Positions 8,681 to 15,679 of a stretch of DNA of 64,000 nucleotides are shown in pieces. How positions within the stretch are numbered: position 1 is the first letter of the stretch; each line of letters starts with the position of its first letter. The stretch is from Actinopolyspora mortivallis DSM 44261. Its GTDB lineage: Bacteria > Actinomycetota > Actinomycetes > Mycobacteriales > Pseudonocardiaceae. The position numbers and the translations under genes are program-made. A model generated the notes under the pieces. The model was given only the letters and a program-made list of their open reading frames with translations, did no database searches and was not told the origin of the DNA. The DNA lies in the NCBI RefSeq assembly GCF_000384035.1, contig NZ_KB913024.1, positions 2,813,128-2,877,127 of the forward strand, read 5' to 3'.

Positions 8681-10081
8681 ATGAACCGCTGGGTGCTGCA
8701 CTTGGACATGGACGCCTTCTACGCGTCCGTGGAACAGTTCACCCGCCCCACGCTCCGTGGCCGTCCGGTGCTCGTCGGCGGCACCGGCCCCCGGGGCACG
8801 GTGGCCGGAGCCAGCTACCCCGCCCGCGAGTTCGGAGCCCGTTCGGCCATGCCGATGTGGGAGGCACGGAAACGCTGCCGTTCGGCGGTGGTGCTGCCCC
8901 CGCGCTTCCGGGTCTACCGCGCGGTGAGTTCCCGGGTTTTCGCCCTGGTCCGTCAGGCGGCGGGACGTTTCGAACAGGTCTCGATCGACGAGGCGTTCCT
9001 GGAGCCTCACGAGCTGGCCGGGGCCGGTGCCGAGACCGTGCGTGGATTCGCGGAGTCCCTGCGCGCCCAGGTGCGGCGGGAGGTGGGAGTGCCCTCCTCC
9101 ATCGGAGGGGGTTCGGGCAAGCAACTGGCCAAGATCTCCTCCGGAATGGCCAAACCCGACGGTTCGTTCGTCGTCCCCCCGCAGGAGGAGGCCGAACTGC
9201 TCGCGGCGCTGCCGGTGCGCAAACTGTGGGGCATCGGCCCCATCGGCGAGTCGAAACTGCACCGCATCGGGGTGCACACCATCGGCGAGCTCGCGGCGCT
9301 GCGGCTGGGGGACGTGACCGCGCTGCTCGGGCAGGCTCACGGCACGGAGCTGCACAGGCTCGCCCACGGGGTGGACGAACGTCCGGTCGCCGAACGGGCC
9401 GAGGCCAAACAGGTGGGCGCGGAGACGACCTTCGACACCGACCGCGCCGACGCCGAGGAGCTGGCCGGGGAGATCGCCGCCATGGCCGAGTCCGCCCACC
9501 GCAGGCTGGTCGCCTCCGAACGGGCGGCACGGACGGTCACGCTCAAGATCCGGGATGCGGGTTTCAGCACGATCAGCCGCTCCGAGACCCTGGCCTCGCC
9601 GACGGCGGACCGGGAGGAACTGGCCGCGGCGGCCCGCCGGTTGGCCTCCGTCGCGATCGAGCCGGGGGTGCCGGTGCGGCTGGTGGGGGTCTCCTACTCG
9701 GGGCTGGCCGCGGCCGAGCAGGGGGCGCTGTTTCCCACTCCCGGGGAGGCCGCCGGGCAGGAGCCCGGAACGCCCGGCCAGCAGCCCGCGGACACCGCCG
9801 CCCCGCGTGCTCACCGGCCGGAACCCCGCCAGTGGCGGCAGGGGGACGACGTGTACCACCCCGAGTGGGGGCACGGTTGGGTGCAGGGGGCCGGGCACGG
9901 CAGGGTGTCCGTGCGGTTCGAGACCGCCGAGACCGGTCCGGGCCCGATGCGCACCCTGGCCGTCGACGATCCGGAGCTGCGGGCGGCGGACCCGTTGGAC
10001 AGTCTCGGTGCGGAGTTGGCGCGGGAACTGGGAGAGGTGGAGCAGCCACCCGCCGCGGAGGTCCCTCTTTCGGATCACTGA
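8681..10081 (+). CDS. dinB: DNA polymerase IV (Y-family, translesion)
   Basis: 466 residues. Error-prone lesion-bypass polymerase. The palm has LDMDAFYASVEQ near the start and SIDEAFLEPH near residue 104, giving the catalytic carboxylates; the thumb has GIGPIGESKLHRIGVHTIGEL, and a little-finger domain follows to about 350. After a Pro/Gln/Gly linker comes an extra C-terminal domain (about 382-445: DDVYHPEWGHGWVQG...GRVSVRFET), found in many actinobacterial DinB proteins and of unclear role. No clear beta-clamp motif was identified at the very end. The stop overlaps the convergent membrane-protein gene by 7 bases. No SOS box was recognised upstream. Confidence 0.93.
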   Translation: MNRWVLHLDMDAFYASVEQFTRPTLRGRPVLVGGTGPRGTVAGASYPAREFGARSAMPMWEARKRCRSAVVLPPRFRVYRAVSSRVFALVRQAAGRFEQVSIDEAFLEPHELAGAGAETVRGFAESLRAQVRREVGVPSSIGGGSGKQLAKISSGMAKPDGSFVVPPQEEAELLAALPVRKLWGIGPIGESKLHRIGVHTIGELAALRLGDVTALLGQAHGTELHRLAHGVDERPVAERAEAKQVGAETTFDTDRADAEELAGEIAAMAESAHRRLVASERAARTVTLKIRDAGFSTISRSETLASPTADREELAAAARRLASVAIEPGVPVRLVGVSYSGLAAAEQGALFPTPGEAAGQEPGTPGQQPADTAAPRAHRPEPRQWRQGDDVYHPEWGHGWVQGAGHGRVSVRFETAETGPGPMRTLAVDDPELRAADPLDSLGAELARELGEVEQPPAAEVPLSDH

Positions 10082-10887
10082 GAGGGGGCGGGCGGTTTCC
10101 TCCGGTACTGCCCCACCCAGACACGCGGGGCCGCCTCCTGGACGGCTTTCTCCAGGCGCTTGGGCAGTCTGTTCAGCGCGGGCAGATGGAAGCGGTAGCG
10201 CACCCCGGGCAACCCCTGCATCGGGGGTGATTCCTCCACTCGCCAACGGTCCAGCTCGGGATACCGGGCGGCGAAACCGGGGTCGGCGGGGAAGATCTCC
10301 AGTGCCCGTCTGCGTTCCGGGGGCACGAGTTTGCGGTTCTCGACCGGGCGTAACGAGCCGACGCCGACGGCGGTGATCTCACTCCAGGGGACGGCGAACA
10401 CCTCTCCGCTGGTGCGGGGGTAGATGCCCCTGTTGTCCACCAGGAAACCCCGACCGCTCATCGCCCCCTTGGCCGAGGCGAGGAACCACAGGAAGACCAC
10501 CCCGAACACGATCTGCCAGCACCACAGCCAGAACCCGTTGCCCGATCCGGCCAGGGCCGCCGCGCACAGCACGGTCAGGAAACCACTCGTTCCTCCGCCG
10601 ATCACCAGGTTGCGGAAGGCGGCCCCGCTCACGTCGACGTCGCGGGCGTGTTCTCCCAACAGCGGAGCGGATTCCGACCACTGTGCCGCCTTCGACGCCA
10701 CTCGGGTGGGAGGCGGCGCGTCGGACCGGCGGGAGGTGGTCCGTTGGGGAACGGTTCCGGTGTCGTCCGGTGGAACGTTGCGCCGCTCGACCACGGTCTC
10801 GTGCTGGGCGAGTGTGCTGTAGGGCGCCGTGCCGCCCTTGGGGTTCGCACGGTCGGCACGCTGCCATCCACCGGGGAGCCACTTCAT
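10075..10887 (-). CDS. Membrane protein of unknown function
   Basis: 270 residues from ATG at 10887 (MKWLPGGWQRADRANPK). An N-terminal hydrophilic region of about 75 residues is followed by two closely spaced membrane segments (about 110-155: VIGGGTSGFLTVLCAAALAG and WLWCWQIVFGVVFLWFLASA), then a soluble domain with PRTSGEVFAVPWSEITAVGVG, which looks like a PH-like (bPH) fold. The family is not firmly recognised. It converges with dinB and overlaps it by 7 bases. Confidence 0.6.
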   Translation of the reverse strand: MKWLPGGWQRADRANPKGGTAPYSTLAQHETVVERRNVPPDDTGTVPQRTTSRRSDAPPPTRVASKAAQWSESAPLLGEHARDVDVSGAAFRNLVIGGGTSGFLTVLCAAALAGSGNGFWLWCWQIVFGVVFLWFLASAKGAMSGRGFLVDNRGIYPRTSGEVFAVPWSEITAVGVGSLRPVENRKLVPPERRRALEIFPADPGFAARYPELDRWRVEESPPMQGLPGVRYRFHLPALNRLPKRLEKAVQEAAPRVWVGQYRRKPPAPSQ

Positions 10888-10974
10888 ACGGCCAGAATAT
10901 CCGCACGCTGCGCCCTCGGGCCGGACGGTGAGGGCGCCGCTCCGGCGCGGAGCCCTCACGTGTCCGCGTTCCCG

Positions 10975-11355
10975 TCAGGGCGGGGAGGAGTCAGAGCGTG
11001 CTCGCGGCCCGTGGTGCGGGCACTGGAGGGGGGTTTGTGGGTCGAGGTGGAGGTAGAGCTGCCCGTCTGTGGTGAGCACGATCGCCTCGACGGGATAACC
11101 GGCGGCCAGGGCGGCGGTCTGGCGGCATTCGGCGCGGTGGTTCACCGGTGCCGGGGTGTTCCAGCGTAGGGCCAGGGCCCCTCGGCGGTGTCCGGCGAGG
11201 GTCTCGGTCAGCCAGGCGACCCCGTCCTGTGGGGTGAACACCACCGCATCCGGGGTGTGGTGGCGGCGCTGCGGGGTGGTGGTCACCGTGGCGCTGACAT
11301 GGGCGTGCCAGTGCAACCCGCGTTCCCGCCAGCGTGGGCACTGAGACTCGGTCAT
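10975..11355 (-). CDS. Hypothetical accessory protein
   Basis: 126 residues, family not recognised. Rich in His, Pro and Arg; one segment (ECRQTAALAAGYPVEAIVLTTDGQLYLHLDP) looks like a small folded alpha/beta unit. ATG at 11355 has a strong ribosome site, GAGGAG followed by TTCGT. It is the last gene of a leftward run that starts at 12098, but 122 bases of hairpin-rich DNA separate it from the gene before, and that DNA recurs at 63.8 kb. It may therefore be only partly co-transcribed. Confidence 0.5.
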   Translation of the reverse strand: MTESQCPRWRERGLHWHAHVSATVTTTPQRRHHTPDAVVFTPQDGVAWLTETLAGHRRGALALRWNTPAPVNHRAECRQTAALAAGYPVEAIVLTTDGQLYLHLDPQTPLQCPHHGPRARSDSSPP

Positions 11356-11376
11356 ACGAACTCCTCGGTGGGCCAG

Positions 11377-11562
11377 CCGCCCGGCCGGGGTGAGGGTGGG
11401 GAGGAAACCCGGCCGGGCGGGGCGAAAGGCCCCGGTGCCGGGTGGAGGCAGGCACCGGCGCCGTGGTCTCTACGGGGTTACAGGGCGCGCAGCTCGGCCA
11501 GCACGCGGGCCAGCAGCGCCCGGTCCGGGGACAGCGACAGGGGCGAGCTAGGCTCGGACTGT
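11377..11562 (-). repeat. Dispersed repeat, copy 1 (second copy at 63817-64000)
   Basis: About 186 bases that match 63817-64000 at roughly nine positions in ten by eye. The element covers the 3' end of a small gene and the hairpin-rich spacer after it. The spacer has GCCCGGCCGGG (11379-11389) facing CCCGGCCGGGC, and CCGGTGCC facing GGCACCGG, both kept exactly in the other copy. The non-coding part is as well kept as the coding part, which suggests a functional RNA structure or recent duplication of the whole module. Confidence 0.7.
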
Positions 11563-11699
11563 CGACCAGGGAGGTGTCGGCTCCCTGGTCGACGCCTCAC
11601 CGCGGCCGCCAGCGGCAGAGTGCCCGACCAGGACAACCGGCGGGGCCACCAGGCCCGTGTGGGCACGGACTCAGCCGGCCGCGACATCGGCTCAGCCAT
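11478..11699 (-). CDS. Small protein with SPD-x-ALL-x-RVL-xx-LR tail (module copy 1, second gene)
   Basis: 73 residues, unknown function. The N-terminal two thirds are Arg/Pro/Ser-rich and look disordered; the C-terminus SEPSSPLSLSPDRALLARVL plus AELRAL is conserved. The same tail ends the partial gene at 63916 (SPDRALLARVLAGLRRL), and a related one is in the gene at 31542 (SPDLALLTRVLEGLRR). The ATG at 11699 lies inside the end of the gene before it (8-base overlap, ATGGCTGA) with GGAGG six bases upstream, so the two are probably translated together. A perfect 13-bp inverted repeat (11561-11593) lies within the coding sequence. Confidence 0.62.
   Translation of the reverse strand: MAEPMSRPAESVPTRAWWPRRLSWSGTLPLAAAVRRRPGSRHLPGRQSEPSSPLSLSPDRALLARVLAELRAL
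11561..11593. repeat. Perfect 13-bp inverted repeat inside a small gene
   Basis: GTCGACCAGGGAG (11561-11573) and CTCCCTGGTCGAC (11581-11593) with a 7-base loop. It begins exactly where the dispersed repeat at 11377 stops matching within the window, though the second copy is cut by the window end. It could be a hairpin in the mRNA or a recombination site. Confidence 0.6.
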
Positions 11700-11874
11700 C
11701 GCCGCCGCCCTCCACCACGGTGACCCCCTCCACCTCGTCGGCATACGCCCGAAGCCGCTCGGCGATCCGTTCGAACGAGACCGCAGCCGCCCGGCACTGC
11801 CGACCCGTGGCCACACCCCGGGGAATGTCATAGGCCACCTGCTCCATCACCCACTGCTCCGAGGCCACCCACAT
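11692..11874 (-). CDS. Small helical protein (module copy 1, first gene)
   Basis: 60 residues: MWVASEQWVMEQVAYDIPRG, then a helix ending FERIAERLRAYADEVEG, and an acidic/glycine tail. It resembles the protein at 31306 in layout (QWMLEEAAYEL... then LATALTELARALHE). ATG at 11874 is chosen because GGGGAG sits six bases upstream; an alternative GTG at 11895 overlaps the stop of the previous gene (GTGA). It overlaps the next gene by 8 bases. No family was recognised; the helical layout and coupled partner suggest a small two-protein complex. Confidence 0.62.
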   Translation of the reverse strand: MWVASEQWVMEQVAYDIPRGVATGRQCRAAAVSFERIAERLRAYADEVEGVTVVEGGGDG

Positions 11875-11891
11875 GGCCAACTCCCCCGGCC

Positions 11892-12098
11892 TCACGAGCA
11901 CTCCCGCAGCACCGCGTTGAGCACGTCCCGCAGCTGCCGGGCCTGCTCGACCGTCCACCGTGTCCGGTTGAACACCACGGGCGTCTTGATGCGGATTACT
12001 CCGTCTCCGACGGACACCCGCAGCGCATCCAGGCCAGCCTCAGTCCGACACGACACCCCCACACCAGCGCCCAACAACGAACCGCAACTCTCCGACAT
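11892..12098 (-). CDS. Small hypothetical protein, first gene of leftward accessory operon
   Basis: 68 residues, family not recognised. Features: [17 protein letters not shown] at the start, a beta-like stretch (ALRVSVGDGVIRIKTPVVF) and a helix (WTVEQARQLRDVLNAVL). ATG at 12098 has GGAGAG six bases upstream. It heads a leftward run of small genes and is divergent from the XRE regulator across the 12122-12166 palindrome, an arrangement that suggests control by that regulator. An upstream in-frame ATG at 12161 would place the start inside the palindrome and is less likely. Confidence 0.6.
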   Translation of the reverse strand: MSESCGSLLGAGVGVSCRTEAGLDALRVSVGDGVIRIKTPVVFNRTRWTVEQARQLRDVLNAVLRECS

Positions 12099-12121
12099 TC
12101 GACACTCTCCAATGAAGCAAA

Positions 12122-12166
12122 CCAATTTGGTCCCGGAGACATAATCTGTCTCCGGGATCAAATTGG
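12122..12166. promoter_or_regulatory. Near-perfect palindrome, likely operator between divergent genes
   Basis: Left arm 12122-12141 (CCAATTTGGTCCCGGAGACA) pairs with right arm 12147-12166 (TGTCTCCGGGATCAAATTGG) around a 5-base spacer TAATC; 19 of 20 positions match. It lies between the small-gene operon (start 12098) and the XRE regulator. The half-site CCCGGAGACATA recurs at 12224-12235, at the proposed XRE start codon. Expected binder: the XRE protein next door. Confidence 0.72.
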
Positions 12167-12220
12167 CAATCCTCCGATCGTGTGTCCACGGATGTTCTTG
12201 TGCGGGATACCCTGTGGCTC

Positions 12221-13075
12221 ATGCCCGGAGACATAGAGCGACACTCGCCGCAGGCTCGTTTGCTGGGCGCCGAACTGCGTGAACTGCGCAAAGAGTCCGG
12301 AATTACCGTTCGGGAGCTGGCCAAACGTGTCGGGCTGGGGCACGCTGCCGTCTCTCGGTATGAGACAGGAGTGCGCTCGCCTGCCCGTGACCTCTTGGCC
12401 CGGATACTGGCGGAGCTCGGCGCGTCCGGGGAACGCTACGACGAGCTGATGGAGCTACAGCGACGGGCTTCCGAACCGAACCTGATCGCGGACAGTCGTT
12501 CCGGACTGCACAAGCACCTGCTCAACCTGGCAGAGTTCGAGCGTACGGCGAACCGGATCGTGCACGTGGCGCCACTGGTCATCCCCGGGCCGCTACAGAC
12601 ACGTGCTTACGCTGAAGAGATCATGTCGAGCTTGTCCGGCGAGGAGCGCGGTGTCCGCGTTGAGCTACGGATGGCGCGTAGCAGCGCGGTCCTCGGATCC
12701 GGGAAACTGGAAGCGATCGTCTGTGAACGCGTGCTTTACGACGATATCGGTGGCCCCGAAGTACTGGCCGAACAGCTCCGGCACATGGTAACCACCGTGA
12801 AGAACGGCAACGCGACGATCCGGATACTGCCACAGCGGACGCAGCGATGGACCCTGGCACACAACGGTTCGTTCGTCCTGTTCGAGTTTCCCAAAGCTTC
12901 CCCGATCATCCACCTAGAACACTACCGAGGACCGGCGTTTATCTATGATCAAAAGGATGTTGAGGCATACCGGGAAGCGCTGGTCGGTCTCACCGAAGCG
13001 ACCATGAGCCTGGACGAGTCAACCAAGCTCATGGCCGCAATTGCTGAACAGATGGAAGGGAGTACTTCACCATGA
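12221..13075 (+). CDS. XRE-family regulator with DUF5753 domain
   Basis: 284 residues from ATG at 12221. N-terminal helix-turn-helix (about 12-68: LGAELRELRKESGITVRELA, then VGLGHAAVSRYETG), followed by a DUF5753 ligand-like domain (about 95-280) with the usual VIPGPLQTRAYAEEIMSSL and RILPQRTQRWTLAHNGSFVL. Such proteins are paired with DUF397 proteins in Streptomyces and relatives (BldB/WhiJ-type developmental systems, as known from the family). A GTG at 12182 is an alternative start; neither has a good ribosome site, so a leaderless message is possible. Its stop overlaps the DUF397 start by 4 bases (ATGA). Confidence 0.85.
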   Translation: MPGDIERHSPQARLLGAELRELRKESGITVRELAKRVGLGHAAVSRYETGVRSPARDLLARILAELGASGERYDELMELQRRASEPNLIADSRSGLHKHLLNLAEFERTANRIVHVAPLVIPGPLQTRAYAEEIMSSLSGEERGVRVELRMARSSAVLGSGKLEAIVCERVLYDDIGGPEVLAEQLRHMVTTVKNGNATIRILPQRTQRWTLAHNGSFVLFEFPKASPIIHLEHYRGPAFIYDQKDVEAYREALVGLTEATMSLDESTKLMAAIAEQMEGSTSP

Positions 13076-13260
13076 GACTACCAAGGGGATGGAGGAAATC
13101 ACGTTACTCCAACCCAAACGATTCCTGCGTCGAGGTGGGCCGCCTCGGCGACGGCGCCGCCGTGCGCGACACCAAGGACCGCTCGGCCGGGTACTTCACC
13201 ACCACCCATCAGCAGTGGACCACCTTCCTCGACGCGGTCAAGAACAACCGCTTCGAGTGA
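13072..13260 (+). CDS. DUF397 protein, partner of the XRE regulator
   Basis: 62 residues: WRKSRYSNPNDSCVEVGRL, then AAVRDTKDRSAGYFTTTHQQ and WTTFLDAVKNNRF, the full DUF397 pattern. It overlaps the XRE gene by 4 bases, so the two are translationally coupled. In WhiJ-like systems the DUF397 protein is thought to modulate DNA binding by its XRE partner; here that is inferred from context. Confidence 0.85.
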   Translation: MRLPRGWRKSRYSNPNDSCVEVGRLGDGAAVRDTKDRSAGYFTTTHQQWTTFLDAVKNNRFE

Positions 13261-13273
13261 AGCCATAGACAAC

Positions 13274-13308
13274 AACGGCGCTCTCGGGAGGCTTCCGGGG
13301 GCGCCGTT
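13274..13308 (+). terminator. Hairpin after the XRE/DUF397 pair
   Basis: AACGGCGC (13274-13281) and GCGCCGTT (13301-13308) form the base of a stem beginning 14 bases after the DUF397 stop, with a GC-rich interior. Probable intrinsic terminator. Confidence 0.5.
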
Positions 13309-13431
13309 CTCGTGTCATGCCCCGCGTGTGCGGGGAGTGCGTGGCCCGATTCTGCCTAAGGGGTTCTTGCAGGAGGGTTGTGTGTGGGCATGGTGGGGGT
13401 GGGGTGGTTTTCTTCCTGGTGAGAGGCGTCG

Positions 13432-13520
13432 ATGGTGCCTCGGAAGCCGTGGGAGATCAGTGATGAGGTGTGGGCGGTGATCGCGCCGTTGTTGCCGCAG
13501 CACCCGCGGCGGCCGTGGGA
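13432..13520 (+). pseudogene. IS5-like transposase, N-terminal fragment only
   Basis: The first 30 or so codons (VPRKPWEISDEVWAVIAPLL followed by PQHPRRPWDGG) match the start of an IS5-family DDE transposase; after that the frame runs into unrelated sequence. The stretch GTGTGGGCGGTGATCG here recurs at about 15681 in the other transposase remnant, so two related insertions, or one broken up by later events, are present. Confidence 0.6.
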
Positions 13521-13794
13521 TGGGGGCTATCCACAGTGTAGCCCGCCACGGCGAACAGCTGCCGTCACACTACAGCGGGCGGGGCTTGGTTGGATAATCA
13601 GTCATGGCCCAGATCCCGCCGATGGTAGCGGTCACCAGCTCGGCGGTGAGCACCCGATGGTGCCAGACGTGCTGGAGCAGGGCGGGCCCGCGCGTGCGGC
13701 CGGCGGCTAGGCGTGGTTCTCCGGTTGTTACGCCGGGCCGCAAGGTAGTGATCGCTCGATCGTAGTGTGGAACTGCTCCTTCGGCCCAGGCACC
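13521..13794. other. Scrambled sequence between transposase and recombinase fragments
   Basis: No intact gene. The minus strand holds a continuous frame ending at 13570 (WHHRVLTAELVTATIGGIWA...), which could be the tail of another broken mobile-element gene, but I do not recognise it. Confidence 0.3.
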
Positions 13795-14031
13795 CGCGAA
13801 GGCCTCGCCGCCGCGAAAGCCAACGGCGTCCGACTCGGCCGACCATCGGCCATGACACCCGAACAGATCCACCACGCCCGCGCCCTGCTCGCCGAACCCG
13901 ACACCACCGTGGCCTCCATCGCCCGCCTCCTCGGCGTGTCCCGCTCCACCATCTACAAATACGTCCCCGAACTCAGCACCAACCAGACTTTCGAACCCGG
14001 ATCCGTCCCACACTCAACACGTCCGAGCTAA
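13795..14031 (+). pseudogene. Serine recombinase (resolvase/invertase) C-terminal fragment
   Basis: The frame reads REGLAAAKANGVRLGRPSAM, then a helix-turn-helix (TPEQIHHARALLAEPDT, then IARLLGVSRSTIYKYVPEL). This is the hinge and DNA-binding end of a Tn3-type resolvase. The catalytic N-terminal domain is missing, so it is a remnant. The last codons after VPEL diverge from the family. Confidence 0.7.
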
Positions 14032-14349
14032 AACCAGCTCCGCATTCCTGCGACCGGACCATCCACGGCTACAGCACAGCCCCACCCTCGAGCTCTACTC
14101 CTCCACCCAGGGCAGCTTCAGAAGTACAGGGCTTCCCCCATTTAGGCGAATGCAAGGAGGTTCTCCTGAGGGAACACAATGTGCTCTGGCCCACCCGGAC
14201 CATTTCCTCGGCGTAACTCCACCGACCACATCCCCGCACTATGATGTAATTCATACACTGATATAGGATCAAGGGCTGTTCACAGCCGATCAAGATCATG
14301 TAAGTTTTTGTTTGTCCAACTCACAACAATCTATCTTGGGTATCGCATA
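14032..14349. other. AT-richer spacer before the duplicated locus
   Basis: About 320 bases with no convincing gene. Base composition drops from the high-GC background (runs such as ATGATGTAATTCATACACTG near 14240), which marks imported DNA. It probably holds the promoter of the gene at 14350. Confidence 0.45.
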
Positions 14350-14928
14350 GTGAAACGCTCGACAGTACGTGCTACGACGCTGGCAATTTCAGCGGCTTTG
14401 ACAGTTAGTTTGTCCGGAGGTATAGCACAGGCCGCGACCGACCGAACCGCTACGCAAGAACACACCTGCGTTGAGGATACGCAGAGAAAAGAGGTGGCGT
14501 CCGAAGCGGACAATGGCGAAAAGCCGGAGGACACTCGATACGTCGAAGAGCTCAATTCGGACAAGATCGAGAGATTTAATGAGCAATTGGTCAACGCCGG
14601 TAATGAACCGCTTCCGGAAGACGCCACGAAGCTGGAATTCCGTACGGATGGCTCTGTAATCGTCCATCTTTCCGATGGGACAACGCAGACACGACACGGT
14701 CCCGATGGGACAGCTGAAGGCTCAGGCGTCCATCCTATGGGGGTGAAGCACGAGATCAAGAAGGTCGTCGCTGGTTGCCTCGGCGTTTCTGTCGCTGCGC
14801 TCAGTTCTTGGGGCGCTTTGGTCGAACAATTCGCCACATGGCAGAAGGCTACGAAGTTCTTGGTTCGTCGGTTCGGCGTTATTGGTGCAGTGAGTTGCGC
14901 TGGCGGTATCATCTGGAAATATATCTGA
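14350..14928 (+). CDS. Secreted protein with hydrophobic C-terminus, unknown family
   Basis: 192 residues from GTG at 14350. It has a Sec signal peptide (KRSTVRATTLAISAALTVSL, probable cut after AQA), a hydrophilic, acidic middle (about 35-140), then a hydrophobic C-terminal region of about 60 residues (VAGCLGVSVAALSSWGALVE, RRFGVIGAVSCAGGIIWKYI). The last part could insert in membranes. The codon use is clearly less GC-rich than in neighbours, a sign of transfer. The final 27 codons are repeated downstream by a 100-bp tandem duplication. A precursor-like layout next to a multi-pass membrane protein would suit a bacteriocin-like effector with its immunity protein, but this is inference. Confidence 0.6.
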   Translation: MKRSTVRATTLAISAALTVSLSGGIAQAATDRTATQEHTCVEDTQRKEVASEADNGEKPEDTRYVEELNSDKIERFNEQLVNAGNEPLPEDATKLEFRTDGSVIVHLSDGTTQTRHGPDGTAEGSGVHPMGVKHEIKKVVAGCLGVSVAALSSWGALVEQFATWQKATKFLVRRFGVIGAVSCAGGIIWKYI

Positions 14929-15047
14929 TACACAACACCGGAGAGTAGCTACGAAGTTCTTGGTTCGTCGGTTCGGCGTTATTGGTGCAGTGAGTTGCGC
15001 TGATGGTACCATCTGGAAATATGTCTGATACACAACACCGGAACGTG
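14848..15047 (+). repeat. 100-bp direct tandem duplication
   Basis: Unit 1 is 14848-14947 and unit 2 is 14948-15047, differing at a handful of positions. Unit 1 ends the upstream gene (...IIWKYI stop); unit 2 encodes nearly the same ending (...TIWKYV stop) and then the start of the next gene. A third, partial match (GGCTAGGAAGTTCG) at 15047 shows the short homology (GGCTACGAAGTTC) through which the duplication probably arose. Confidence 0.9.
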
Positions 15048-15434
15048 GCTAGGAAGTTCGAGGACTTCTTCGGCGGGCCACGCCTGGCCACCACGGGGAC
15101 CGCTGTCGTTTTGGCTCTGGCCGCGGTGATCGCGCTGGGCTGGGCCGGGGTGTCGGCGTTCGTGTGCGCCGCTGTATTCACCGGCGTGCAGGCGATCCTC
15201 GTGACAGGGTGGGTCGCGATCCGCTCGGGCGGGAGTAATGCGCTGCGTGTTGGCCTGGCGGGCCTGGGTGGACTGATCGTCCTGTTCGCGTTCGGCGCCA
15301 CCGGCGTATTCACCTTCGCTGAACAGAATGTCTGGTCCGGGCTCAGCGGAGTTCTCGGTATAGTGACCACGACCTTGCTCCTGGGAGTATCCCTGTCCCG
15401 TCAGAACCACGGTATCCAGTCCCAACAGCGCTAG
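15021..15434 (+). CDS. Small multi-pass membrane protein, unknown family
   Basis: 137 residues from ATG at 15021. A short charged N-terminus (SDTQHRNVARKFEDFFGGPR) is followed by about four membrane segments (TAVVLALAAVIALGWAGVSA, VCAAVFTGVQAILVTGWVAI, RVGLAGLGGLIVLFAFGATG, LSGVLGIVTTTLLLGVSL). The start codon is created in the second duplication unit: ATGTCTGA overlaps the repeated stop of the upstream reading frame, so the ancestral pair probably overlapped by 8 bases. Coupling to a secreted partner suggests an immunity or export role (inference). Confidence 0.6.
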   Translation: MSDTQHRNVARKFEDFFGGPRLATTGTAVVLALAAVIALGWAGVSAFVCAAVFTGVQAILVTGWVAIRSGGSNALRVGLAGLGGLIVLFAFGATGVFTFAEQNVWSGLSGVLGIVTTTLLLGVSLSRQNHGIQSQQR

Positions 15435-15438
15435 TTGG

Positions 15439-15486
15439 CGTTGTTCTTCGGTCCTTGGGGCTCGTCGCAAGGATCGAAGAACAACG
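15439..15486 (+). terminator. Strong hairpin after the membrane-protein gene
   Basis: Arms 15439-15457 (CGTTGTTCTTCGGTCCTTG) and 15468-15486 (CAAGGATCGAAGAACAACG) pair at 18 of 19 positions with a 10-base loop, starting 5 bases after the stop codon. Probable terminator of the two-gene locus. Confidence 0.7.
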
Positions 15487-15492
15487 TCGACG

Positions 15493-15606
15493 GGTCGCGT
15501 AGCGCTCGGAACGCCAGGCGTCGAGATCGACCTGGGCACAGCCAGTGATGCTGGTGCCGGATTCCTCAAGCCAGCTCAGGAAGTCGATGGCGCGGTTGAC
15601 GCGCTT
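15493..15606 (-). pseudogene. Tyrosine integrase N-terminal fragment
   Basis: The minus strand reads RVNRAIDFLSWLEESGTSIT, then GCAQVDLDAWRSERYAT, which resembles the SAM-like core-binding segment of actinobacterial phage-type integrases. Only about 38 codons are recognisable, with no catalytic domain nearby. A recombinase remnant, moderate certainty. Confidence 0.4.
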
Positions 15607-15679
15607 CGTTCGTTGTGGTGAAGCACAGGGGGCCGTTCTCAGCCTTTCGTCGTAGTTCGTTCGTTCCAGGCCGCGAAGC

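Noticed and set aside
13432..13710. A complete small gene from the transposase N-terminus
   Set aside because: Only the first 30 or so codons match a transposase; the rest changes character, so it was called a fragment.
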